In this document: one piece after another, positions 16,816-24,217 of the stretch
Layout of the letters: every line of letters begins with the position of its first letter
How positions within the stretch are numbered: position 1 is the stretch's first letter
NCBI RefSeq assembly: GCF_002900365.1
Contig: NZ_CP025979.1
Coordinates: 930,001 to 994,000 of the forward strand
Direction of reading: 5' to 3'
DNA length: 64,000 nucleotides
Origin: Escherichia marmotae
GTDB taxonomy: Bacteria; Pseudomonadota; Gammaproteobacteria; Enterobacterales; Enterobacteriaceae
Translations under genes and position numbers: made by a program
The notes under the pieces: model-generated
The model's input: only the letters and a program-made list of their open reading frames with translations
The model's database searches: none
Told to the model about the DNA's origin: nothing

Positions 16816-18387
16816 ATGGACACCTCACTTGCTCATGAGAACGCCCGCCTGCGGGCACTGTTGCAGACGCAACAGGACACCATCCGCCAGATGGCTGAAT
16901 ACAACCGCCTGCTCTCACAGCGGGTGGCGGCTTATGCTTCCGAAATCAACCGGCTGAAGGCGCTGGTTGCGAAACTGCAACGTATGCAGTTCGGTAAAAG
17001 CTCAGAAAAACTTCGTGCAAAAACCGAACGGCAGATACAGGAAGCTCAGGAGCGAATCAGCGCACTTCAGGAAGAAATGGCGGAAACGCTGGGTGAGCAA
17101 TATGACCCGGTACTGCCATCCGCCCTGCGCCAGTCTTCAGCCCGTAAACCGTTACCGGCCTCACTTCCCCGTGAAACCCGGGTTATCCGGCCGGAAGAGG
17201 AATGCTGTCCTGCCTGTGGTGGTGAACTCAGTTCTCTGGGATGTGATGTGTCAGAGCAACTGGAGCTTATCAGCAGCGCCTTTAAGGTTATCGAAACACA
17301 ACGTCCGAAACTGGCCTGTTGCCGGTGCGACCATATCGTGCAGGCACCAGTACCTTCAAAACCCATTGCACGCAGTTATGCCGGAGCGGGGCTTCTGGCC
17401 CATGTTGTCACCGGGAAATATGCAGACCATCTGCCGTTATACCGCCAGTCAGAAATATACCGTCGTCAGGGAGTGGAGCTGAGCCGTGCCACACTGGGGC
17501 GCTGGACCGGTGCCGTTGCTGAACTGCTGGAGCCGCTGTATGACGTCCTGCGCCAGTATGTGCTGATGCCCGGTAAAGTCCATGCCGATGATATCCCCGT
17601 CCCGGTCCAGGAGCCGGGCAGCGGTAAAACCCGGACAGCCCGGCTGTGGGTCTACGTCCGTGATGACCGCAACGCCGGTTCACAGATGCCCCCGGCGGTC
17701 TGGTTCGCGTACAGTCCGGACCGGAAAGGTATCCATCCACAAAATCACCTGGCCGGTTACAGCGGTGTGCTTCAGGCCGATGCTTACGGTGGTTACCGGG
17801 TGTTATACGAATCCGGCAGAATAACGGAAGCCGCGTGTATGGCTCATGCCCGGAGAAAAATCCACGATGTGCATGCAAGAGCGCCCACCGACATCACCAC
17901 GGAAGCCCTGCAGCGTATCGGTGAACTGTATGCTATCGAGGCAGAGGTCCGGGGCTGTTCAGCAGAACAGCGTCTGGCGGCAAGAAAAGCCAGAGCCGCG
18001 CCACTGATGCAGTCACTGTATGACTGGATACAGCAACAGATGAAAACACTGTCGCGTCACTCAGATACGGCAAAAGCGTTCGCATACCTGCTGAAACAGT
18101 GGGATGCCCTGAACGTGTACTGCAGTAATGGCTGGGTGGAAATCGACAACAACATCGCAGAGAACGCCTTACGGGGAGTGGCCGTAGGCCGGAAAAACTG
18201 GATGTTCGCGGGTTCCGACAGCGGTGGTGAACATGCGGCGGTGTTGTACTCGCTGATCGGCACATGCCGTCTGAACAATGTGGAGCCAGAAAAGTGGCTG
18301 CGTTACGTCATTGAACATATCCAGGACTGGCCGGCAAACCGGGTACGCGATCTGTTGCCCTGGAAAGTTGATCTGAGCTCTCAGTAA
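16816..18387 (+). CDS. IS66 TnpC transposase
   Basis: 523 residues. An N-terminal leucine-rich coiled coil (residues 1-90) is followed by a zinc-binding CCPACGGEL segment and a second CCRCD pair. The DDE core has HADDIPVPV, QADAYGGY and the downstream EIDNNIAENALRGVAVGRKN (catalytic Glu). It lies 19 bases after tnpB with AGTGAGGAT as ribosome binding site. It is nearly identical to copy 2 (synonymous change GCC/GCA near 18105). Confidence 0.95.
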   Translation: MDTSLAHENARLRALLQTQQDTIRQMAEYNRLLSQRVAAYASEINRLKALVAKLQRMQFGKSSEKLRAKTERQIQEAQERISALQEEMAETLGEQYDPVLPSALRQSSARKPLPASLPRETRVIRPEEECCPACGGELSSLGCDVSEQLELISSAFKVIETQRPKLACCRCDHIVQAPVPSKPIARSYAGAGLLAHVVTGKYADHLPLYRQSEIYRRQGVELSRATLGRWTGAVAELLEPLYDVLRQYVLMPGKVHADDIPVPVQEPGSGKTRTARLWVYVRDDRNAGSQMPPAVWFAYSPDRKGIHPQNHLAGYSGVLQADAYGGYRVLYESGRITEAACMAHARRKIHDVHARAPTDITTEALQRIGELYAIEAEVRGCSAEQRLAARKARAAPLMQSLYDWIQQQMKTLSRHSDTAKAFAYLLKQWDALNVYCSNGWVEIDNNIAENALRGVAVGRKNWMFAGSDSGGEHAAVLYSLIGTCRLNNVEPEKWLRYVIEHIQDWPANRVRDLLPWKVDLSSQ

Positions 18388-18417
18388 ATATCAATACGGT
18401 TCTGACGAGCCGCTTAC

Positions 18418-18425
18418 TGAACAGG
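18418..18425. repeat. IS66 copy 1 target-site duplication, right (TGAACAGG)
   Basis: Exact partner of 14273-14280, directly after the right terminus GAGCCGCTTAC of the element. Confidence 0.97.
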
Positions 18426-18629
18426 AATACCATTTTCAAATTCACCATATTGCTTCAAAAAATCGAGATGTGTTTCCCCGAAATCCTCTATATCTTCCCA
18501 ACCTTCTGCACCAGAAATAACGGCACAAATAGTCAACAGTAGAATATCAGATAATTTATGTTCCACTTTCCAGGCTTGTCTGTAATCTGGGATAATAGAA
18601 ATATGCTCCATCAATTTTTTAAGTTCCAT
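18418..18629 (-). pseudogene. H-repeat (ISAs1-family) transposase, N-terminal part of split gene
   Basis: The ATG at 18629 has AAGGAGAACAAA upstream and opens MELKKLMEHISIIPDYRQAW, the conserved start of H-repeat proteins. The frame runs through the DUF4372-like N-terminal domain to GEFENGIPV and is then interrupted by the IS66 at 18417, ending in an artificial stop (PVQ-stop). It continues at 14280 downwards. The duplicated TGAACAGG occupies 18418-18425. Confidence 0.92.
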
Positions 18630-18756
18630 TTTGTTCTCCTTAATTATGTAAGGAGTATTTGATCATGTATAAGCAATGAAAAACAGCTTTAGGTAATAAG
18701 GAATATATCAATTATTGAACATTTAGTGCGAATTATTTAGTACAAAAAATCAGCGT

Positions 18757-19208
18757 TACGTGATCTTTCCCTGCCGGGAAATTATCTCCTACAGCCTGTC
18801 GGAAAGGCCGGTGATGGAGATGGTGAATACGATGCTGCACGATGCATTCTCAGTTCTCGGACCGGAGGATGCACCGTTGCAGCACACGGATCAGGGCTGG
18901 CAATATCGAATGGCAGGCTATCAGGCAAAGTTAAAGGCTCATGGAATAACACAAAGCATGTCGCGCAAGGGGAACTGCCTGGATAACGCAGTGATGGAGA
19001 ACTTCTTCGGCACACTGAAATCGGAGTGTTTTTATCTGAACAGGTTCAGCGATCTGAATGAACTGAGGAAGGCGATAGAGGACTATATCCATTATTATAA
19101 CAACGAGCGGATCAGCCTGAAATTAAAAGGCCTGAGTCCGGTAGAATACCGAACCCAGACCCTGAAAGCCGCTTAACATGAACTGTCCAACTTTATGGGG
19201 TCAGTCCA
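18757..19208 (+). mobile_element. IS3-family (IS150-like) element, right-end fragment
   Basis: The frame from about 18763 to 19176 encodes the C-terminal third of an IS150-group OrfB: REIISYSLSERPV, the DDE Asp in LQHTDQGWQYRM, and the Glu region NAVMENFFGTLKSECFYLNR. It ends SPVEYRTQTLKAA. Beyond the stop, AACTGTCCAACTTTATGGGG TCAGTCCA is a typical right terminus. The upstream orfA and two thirds of orfB are missing, so the ATG at 18760 is only the fragment's first Met. It sits between the H-repeat start and the effector operon. Confidence 0.85.
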
Positions 19209-19266
19209 GATTTAATCTGGCTTTCCCGGCGATTAAGAAAGAGAAATATACTCCTCACTTTATTAA

Positions 19267-19724
19267 TTATCTTACACAGAAACTATATAAAAAATCAGGA
19301 TGCTCCATGCCGTAAAATATTTCGTGATCTATAAAATAAAAACCGAAGCTACACATTTCTACATTAAAACATTCAGGATAAATCTTCAAATGCTCTTTTA
19401 TTAAAAAATCTAATAGCTGAGATGATTTTAAGATGACACCATAATTCCCTTTCTTTGTTCTATTAAACGGGTAAAAAACAACAATTCTCCTGATGGAATA
19501 CCACCTTTAAATAATTCATAGTATAACGTTTCTAACGCTTCAGTTAAAGAAGAACCCCCCTCCCAGTCAACGTTGCTACGGATATAGTTAACATCAACAC
19601 CACTTTTATAAGCTTCTGCATGAATACAAACAGCTTCGCTTATAGGATTAATATGTAAGAATGGTAAAGCATTGTTAATAATCGCGGAGAATTCTGCATT
19701 ATTTAATTCTCTAATATTTTTCAT
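19267..19724 (-). pseudogene. Third gene of effector operon, frameshifted (152 residues if restored)
   Basis: The ATG at 19724 overlaps the stop of the lipoprotein gene. The open frame MKNIRELNNAEFSAIINNAL... ends after 98 codons at 19428. A +1 shift in the AAAGAAAGGG tract near 19452 continues as KGNYGVILKSSQLLDFLIKE and later FYFIDHEIFYGMEHPDFLYS up to TAA 19267-19269. With one base added the gene has exactly 153 codons. The protein is acidic, soluble, without signal peptide or known motif. By position behind a toxin and a lipoprotein it may be a second, cytoplasmic immunity or accessory protein. I cannot assign it to a family; K-12 ydcD occupies a comparable place behind rhsE, but I cannot claim homology. 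Confidence 0.65.
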
Positions 19725-19906
19725 TTATTTACCTGTAATTCTATATATATCATCTTCCAAAAAATATAATTTAAAATCATATTCCCATCGTCTGGTTTTG
19801 AACAAACCCGTGCGTCTTGTAAATATATATTACCGGGCAACAATGGACGAACATAATCACCAACAGTGCATCCCGATAAAAAGAGCAACAAAAAGAATCT
19901 CTTCAC
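19721..19906 (-). CDS. Small lipoprotein, probable immunity protein of the metallopeptidase effector
   Basis: 61 residues starting MKRFFLLLFLSGCTVGDYV: a short hydrophobic signal with lipobox LSGC (lipidated Cys13) and Thr at +2, so sorting to the outer membrane is expected. The start overlaps the effector stop by ATGA (19903-19906) and its own stop overlaps the next start by ATGA. The remainder has PLLPGNIYLQDARVCSKPDD. After PDD the read-out is unusual (GNMILNYIFWKMIYIELQ); a +1 frame over the same bases gives EYDFKLYFLEDDIYRITGK ending at TAA 19725-19727, which looks more like a folded domain, so a 1-nt deletion is possible. Immunity function is inferred from position and periplasmic targeting. 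Confidence 0.6.
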   Translation of the reverse strand: MKRFFLLLFLSGCTVGDYVRPLLPGNIYLQDARVCSKPDDGNMILNYIFWKMIYIELQVNK

Positions 19907-20315
19907 ATGACGCCCGCAGGAAATAAATTAAGCACCTTTTTGTATTTTTCCGATAGAGTATTCACTGATTCAGTTGTATCTCCTACATAGTTAACATTTG
20001 CCAAATCAGCTACCAATCCATAGTTAATCAATAGCCAATAATCAGCAACTATAGATGCTTGTTGTTCCATTGAATAAGAAGCAATTGACTGTAAATTAAG
20101 ATCGTAATGATAATTTGCCGCCCAGGAAAACAAACCACGCAACTTAACTGAATACCCTTTCTGATATTGCCAAACATGCATCATTTCATGAATAAACAAG
20201 TGAGAAGCACCAGCTACTGTTTCACGATCGCCAGGCATTGCTTGCGATGAAAAATCTGAACTATAAACAGCATCAGGATAATACATTTCCCCGTTTGGGG
20301 TCATCGCTGTTCTTT

Positions 20316-20319
20316 GATC
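20316..20319. repeat. IS3-family target-site duplication (GATC), first copy
   Basis: GATC precedes the element end CTACCCACG and recurs at 21554-21557 after GTGGGTAA. Removing one copy restores the metallopeptidase reading frame exactly. Confidence 0.85.
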
Positions 20320-20344
20320 CTACCCACGTAATGTGGACACGGCC

Positions 20345-21199
20345 CTAAGCGAGATTATGGTTTTCAAATTGTTCCGGGCTGAGACCGCCACAGGCACTGT
20401 GACGACGCCAGCGATTGTAATCACACTCGATATAATTAAACACCGTTGCCCGCATTATTTCCCGGCTGCTAAAGCGTCCCCCGTGGATACATTCCACCTT
20501 CAGCGAATGAAAGAAGCTTTCCACACAGGCATTGTCATAACAGTTGCCTTTCGCACTCATACTGCCGCGCAGGTTGTGTCGCTTCAGCAGCGCCTGATAA
20601 TCCCCTGAACAGTATTGACCCCCACGGTCCGTATGAACAATGACGCTTGCCGGGCGTCTTCTCCGCCACAACGCCATTTGCAGTGCATCACAGGCCAGTT
20701 GTGCTCTCATTCGCGGTGACATCGACCAGCCAATAACGGCGCGTGACCACAGGTCGATGACTACTGCGAGATACAACCAGCCCTCATCGGTACGCAAGTA
20801 CGTGATGTCACCCGCCCACTTCTGGTTCGGGCCGCTGGCGCTGAAGTCCTGCTCCAGCAGATTCTCCAATACGGGCAGGCCATGTGCACGGTAGCTGACC
20901 GGGCTGAACTTCCGGCCGGCTTTCGCCCGCAGCCCCTGACGACGCAGGCTGTCGTCAATGGTTTTAATATTGAACTCCGGCAGTTCGTCAGCAAGGCGGG
21001 GAGCACCGTATCGCTGCTTTGCCTCAAAGAATGCCTTATGAACAGCGGTATCGCAGGTGAGCCGAAACTGTGGGCGCAGGCTCATCTGGTGACGACGCCT
21101 GAGCCAGACATACCAGCCGCTGCGGGCAACCCGAAGTACACGACACATCGCTTTGATGCTGAACTCTGCCCGAGGATTTTCGATGAAGACATACTTCAT
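20345..21199 (-). CDS. IS3-family OrfB (integrase-type transposase)
   Basis: 284 residues starting MKYVFIENPRAEFSIKAMCR. An N-terminal helix-turn-helix_21 domain is followed by the rve integrase core with catalytic Asp in WAGDITYLRT, second Asp in VIVHTDRGGQYCS and Glu in CVESFFHSLKVE. Compared with IS629 OrfB (296 residues) there is a small deletion after RLADELP. In this family the active enzyme is an OrfAB frameshift fusion, which the stop in orfA of this copy may prevent. Confidence 0.9.
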   Translation of the reverse strand: MKYVFIENPRAEFSIKAMCRVLRVARSGWYVWLRRRHQMSLRPQFRLTCDTAVHKAFFEAKQRYGAPRLADELPEFNIKTIDDSLRRQGLRAKAGRKFSPVSYRAHGLPVLENLLEQDFSASGPNQKWAGDITYLRTDEGWLYLAVVIDLWSRAVIGWSMSPRMRAQLACDALQMALWRRRRPASVIVHTDRGGQYCSGDYQALLKRHNLRGSMSAKGNCYDNACVESFFHSLKVECIHGGRFSSREIMRATVFNYIECDYNRWRRHSACGGLSPEQFENHNLA

Positions 21200-21495
21200 T
21201 TCAGGCGCTTCGCGAAGTATGTCGCGGCCTTTTGGAGGATGGCCAGTTCCTCAGCCTACTCCGCCAGTTGTCGTTTAAGGCGGACATTTTCAGCGGCCAG
21301 TTCGCTTTCGCGCTCTGACGAACTCATTTGTTGCTGCTGTTTACTGCGCCAGGCATAAAGCTGAGATTCATACAGGCTGAGTTCACGGGCTGCGGCGGCC
21401 ACACCGATGCGTTCAGCGAGTTTCAGGGCTTCGTTACGAAATTCAGGCGTATGTTGTTTACGGGGCTTCTTGCTGATTGATACTGGTTTTGTCAT
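21174..21495 (-). pseudogene. IS3-family OrfA with premature amber codon
   Basis: The ATG at 21495 opens MTKPVSISKKPRKQHTPEFR with the HTH_8-type domain and leucine zipper (RLKRQLAE). A TAG at 21256-21258 interrupts the frame, which otherwise continues AEELAILQKAATYFAKRLK, the normal OrfA ending, to about 21174. A single C-to-T change of a Gln codon would explain it. OrfA is normally about 108 residues. Confidence 0.8.
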
Positions 21496-21553
21496 GAGTC
21501 ACCTCTGGTTGAGAGTTTACTCACTTAGTCCTGTGTCCACTATTGGTGGGTAA

Positions 21554-21557
21554 GATC
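21554..21557. repeat. IS3-family target-site duplication (GATC), second copy
   Basis: Partner of 20316-20319; lies within the codons for S-D of the interrupted metallopeptidase. Confidence 0.85.
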
Positions 21558-21680
21558 ACTTTCCCCTTGACCTGGCAAGTGTTTTTCATTGTGGATCCAT
21601 ACCTTGTTATAATCAATTGTATTCTCAAAAATCGATCTGGCTAATGTTAATTCACCAGATGTCATTCTCCTTAATGACAT

Positions 21681-22520
21681 CTCATTCCTCCTGGAAATAA
21701 TATTTTTCAGATAAAAAACAAACGCTCTTTTATTATTTATTAAATAGAGTTCTCTTTGATGTTCAACATTTCAACTTTATGCAGTGTTGATGACATCATC
21801 TTCATAGACAATGAAATCAAAGCAAGTTATCAAAGTTTCCCATTACGATTACTTAACATTAACTCTCAGTATCTTTGTTTATCTATCTTCAATATCAATA
21901 GTTGATGCAAATGATTGCACGGATAACATAATCCTCATCAATTAATATCTGTAAACGCTACCGCCCCATCCTGATATCATGATCTGCACGTGGCTATCTT
22001 AACGTGATGCTCCATACATTAGTAATGTAAATCATGAATTCGGAATATATCAAATTCACTTCATAAATTAATATCGAGAATGATATACATATTAAAATTA
22101 TATTGAAGTAATGTTTTAAGAGTTGTATTCCCCTGAAACCAGTCATACGCCAGTCCCTCACTGTTCAGTGATAATCAGCGAAGGGATATGTTGGCGACCA
22201 ACCACACTAGTGACCACTGAAACCACGGGCGTTCAGAGCGACGAACGAGGAACAAAAGATCTGGTCTGCAATCGAGTACCCTCAACGCAACAATAGTTGT
22301 ATCAGTCATAATTTCACCAGATTGCTATTTTGTCGTCAGTCGCTTTTATACCCATACATTTAGAGCGGGATCATTTTGCATCGTTACACGATAACAGGTA
22401 GGATTCTGCGCCGACAGTTATACCCATAAAGAATAATGGTGAAGGCTGTCATTGCCACGGTGAATAAACAAACCATGTGGTGTCATATATAACCTTTTAG
22501 CGAGAAACTCAGGGAGCGCA
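21681..22520. other. AT-rich intergenic region between effector operon and ansP
   Basis: 840 bases without a convincing gene on either strand. The part next to 21680 must hold the effector promoter (AT-rich, T-tracts around 21700-21760). The last 100 bases hold the ansP promoter (TATATAAC near 22485) and ribosome binding site. In K-12 the genes yncG, yncH and rhsE lie on this side of ansP; none is recognisable here. Confidence 0.5.
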
Positions 22521-24020
22521 ATGAGTAAACACGACACAGATACTTCAGATCAACACGCAGCGAAACGCCGCTGGCTTAATGCCCACGAAGAGGGCTATCA
22601 CAAAGCGATGGGTAATCGCCAGGTGCAGATGATCGCCATTGGTGGCGCGATTGGTACTGGTTTGTTTTTAGGCGCAGGTGCCCGACTACAAATGGCGGGA
22701 CCAGCACTGGCACTGGTTTATTTAATCTGCGGCTTGTTTTCGTTTTTTATTTTGCGTGCGTTGGGTGAGTTGGTATTACATCGCCCTTCCAGTGGCAGTT
22801 TTGTCTCATATGCCCGTGAGTTTTTGGGTGAGAAAGCCGCTTATGTTGCTGGCTGGATGTACTTCATCAACTGGGCAATGACCGGGATTGTCGATATTAC
22901 TGCAGTTGCACTGTATATGCATTACTGGGGCGCGTTTGGCGATATTCCACAATGGGTATTTGCGCTCGGGGCATTAACCATCGTCGGCACCATGAATATG
23001 ATAGGTGTAAAATGGTTTGCAGAGATGGAGTTCTGGTTTGCGCTGATTAAAGTTCTCGCCATTGTTACCTTTCTGGTCGTGGGTACAGTGTTCCTCGGTA
23101 GCGGTCAGCCACTGGATGGCAACACCACAGGATTTCATTTAATTACCGATAATGGCGGTATCTTCCCCCACGGTTTATTGCCTGCACTGGTGTTGATTCA
23201 GGGCGTAGTATTTGCTTTCGCTTCCATTGAGATGGTGGGAACTGCCGCCGGAGAATGTAAAGATCCGCAGACCATGGTGCCTAAAGCCATTAACAGCGTG
23301 ATTTGGCGTATTGGTCTGTTTTATGTCGGTTCCGTGTTGTTGCTGGTGATGTTATTGCCGTGGAGCGCGTATCAGGCGGGGCAAAGTCCGTTTGTGACGT
23401 TCTTCTCTAAACTTGGCGTGCCGTACATCGGCAGCATTATGAATATCGTGGTGCTGACCGCCGCACTCTCCAGCCTGAACTCTGGCCTGTACTGCACCGG
23501 ACGTATTTTACGCTCAATGGCAATGGGCGGTTCTGCACCAAGTTTTATGGCGAAAATGAGTCGCCAGCATGTTCCGTATGCCGGGATTCTGGCGACGCTG
23601 GTCGTGTATGTTGTCGGCGTATTCCTCAATTATCTGGTGCCGTCGCGCGTTTTTGAGATTGTGTTGAACTTTGCGTCGCTGGGAATTATCGCTTCGTGGG
23701 CGTTTATCATTGTTTGCCAGATGCGCCTGCGTAAAGCGATTAAAGAAGGTAAAGCGCAGGAAGTCAGTTTTAAACTCCCCGGCGCGCCCTTCACTTCCTG
23801 GCTGACTTTACTGTTTTTACTGTGCGTCCTGGTGCTGATGGCGTTCGATTATCCGAACGGGACTTATACCATCGCGGCACTGCCGGTTATCGGTATTCTG
23901 CTGGTTGTGGGTTGGTTTGGTGTGCGTAAACGCGTTGCCGAAGTTCACAGCACTGCGCCAGTCATCGAGGAAGATGAAGAAAAACAGGAAATTGTGTTTA
24001 AGCCTGAAACGGCGAGTTAA
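22521..24020 (+). CDS. ansP: AnsP, L-asparagine permease
   Basis: 499 residues with 12 predicted membrane helices, an amino acid-polyamine-organocation (APC) family proton symporter of the inner membrane. The first helix carries the family signature IGGAIGTGLFLGAG (about residues 40-53) and the soluble N-terminus contains HEEGYHKAMGNRQVQM. The start ATG is preceded by CAGGGAGCGCA. It is transcribed alone and followed by two REP-type sequences. Length and sequence match K-12 AnsP. Confidence 0.95.
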   Translation: MSKHDTDTSDQHAAKRRWLNAHEEGYHKAMGNRQVQMIAIGGAIGTGLFLGAGARLQMAGPALALVYLICGLFSFFILRALGELVLHRPSSGSFVSYAREFLGEKAAYVAGWMYFINWAMTGIVDITAVALYMHYWGAFGDIPQWVFALGALTIVGTMNMIGVKWFAEMEFWFALIKVLAIVTFLVVGTVFLGSGQPLDGNTTGFHLITDNGGIFPHGLLPALVLIQGVVFAFASIEMVGTAAGECKDPQTMVPKAINSVIWRIGLFYVGSVLLLVMLLPWSAYQAGQSPFVTFFSKLGVPYIGSIMNIVVLTAALSSLNSGLYCTGRILRSMAMGGSAPSFMAKMSRQHVPYAGILATLVVYVVGVFLNYLVPSRVFEIVLNFASLGIIASWAFIIVCQMRLRKAIKEGKAQEVSFKLPGAPFTSWLTLLFLLCVLVLMAFDYPNGTYTIAALPVIGILLVVGWFGVRKRVAEVHSTAPVIEEDEEKQEIVFKPETAS

Positions 24021-24042
24021 TTGCAAAATTGCCCGGTTTAAA

Positions 24043-24072
24043 GCCGGATGCGGCGTAAATGCCTTATCCGGC
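24043..24072. repeat. REP element 1 downstream of ansP
   Basis: GCCGGATGCGGCG...GCCTTATCCGGC, a palindromic REP unit with the conserved GCCGGATGCGGCG core, in the ansP-yncE convergent spacer. Confidence 0.9.
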
Positions 24073-24109
24073 TAACAAACTCTAAATAAATCAAATAATT
24101 ATGCGTGTT

Positions 24110-24194
24110 GTAGGCCTGATAAGACGCGACAGCGTTGCATCAGGCATTGTGCTCCGCTTGCCGGATGCGGCGCTAGCGCCTTATCAGACCTACG
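24110..24194. repeat. REP/BIME unit between ansP and yncE
   Basis: GTAGGCCTGATAAGACGCG, then an inner GTTGCATCAGGCATTG segment, and GCCGGATGCGGCG ending CTTATCAGACCTAC. These are two REP units in opposite orientation forming one BIME, which can fold into a long hairpin and stabilise the 3' ends of both convergent transcripts. Confidence 0.88.
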
Positions 24195-24217
24195 AAAGAC
24201 AAACTCCCCTGTGTCGA

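Larger units (their letters stand above)
14281..18417 (+). mobile_element. IS66-family element copy 1, carrying an IS4
   Basis: Termini GTAACCGGCTCATTTAAACC (left) and, on the complement of the right end, GTAAGCGGCTCGTCAGAACC. The span of 4137 bp equals copy 2 (2697 bp) plus IS4 (1426), a 12-bp duplication and 2 bases missing from copy 2. tnpA is broken by the IS4, while tnpB and tnpC are intact. ISEc8/IS682-like by terminal sequence memory. Confidence 0.95.
20320..21553 (-). mobile_element. IS3-family element (IS51 subgroup, IS3411/IS629-like transposase)
   Basis: About 1234 bp with imperfect termini: the left end reads TACCCACGTAATGTGGACAC, and the complement of the right end TACCCACCAATAGTGGACAC. 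It is flanked by GATC. Two overlapping orfs lie on the minus strand. The transposase resembles IS3411/IS629, but the termini differ from the TGAACCGCCCCGG ends I associate with those elements, so I leave it unnamed. Confidence 0.85.
19903..21680 (-). pseudogene. HExxH zinc metallopeptidase, probable T6SS/Rhs-type effector, split by an IS3-family element
   Basis: The distal part (19903-20319) contains SHLFIHEMMHVWQYQKGY: a zinc-protease HExxH motif, His85/Glu86/His89 in the restored protein. The proximal part (21558-21680) starts at ATG 21680 behind CCAGGAGGAATGAG and encodes MSLRRMTSGELTLARSIFEN up to GES. Deleting the IS (20320-21553) and one copy of GATC joins ...GES-DQRTA-MTPNGEMYYP in frame, giving 179 residues and no stop. 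There is no signal peptide, which fits delivery by a secretion apparatus. Similar HExxH proteins occur as VgrG extensions or Rhs/VgrG-linked cargo in enterobacteria, and a VgrG-linked metallopeptidase in Pseudomonas is a periplasmic toxin. The effector role is inference; the split and reconstruction are read directly. Confidence 0.85.

Noticed and set aside
17408..17878. 156-codon ORF opposite IS66 tnpC (also at 60471-60941)
   Set aside because: Shadow of the GC-rich tnpC frame, His/Arg/Gly-rich, no start signal.
18760..19176. Independent small transposase gene
   Set aside because: It is the C-terminal remnant of an IS150-type OrfB with no upstream half, so not a gene in its own right.
21681..22520. 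Remnants of rhsE, yncG or yncH between the effector and ansP
   Set aside because: Both strands were read; no Rhs-core or GST-like codons could be recognised, only AT-rich sequence.
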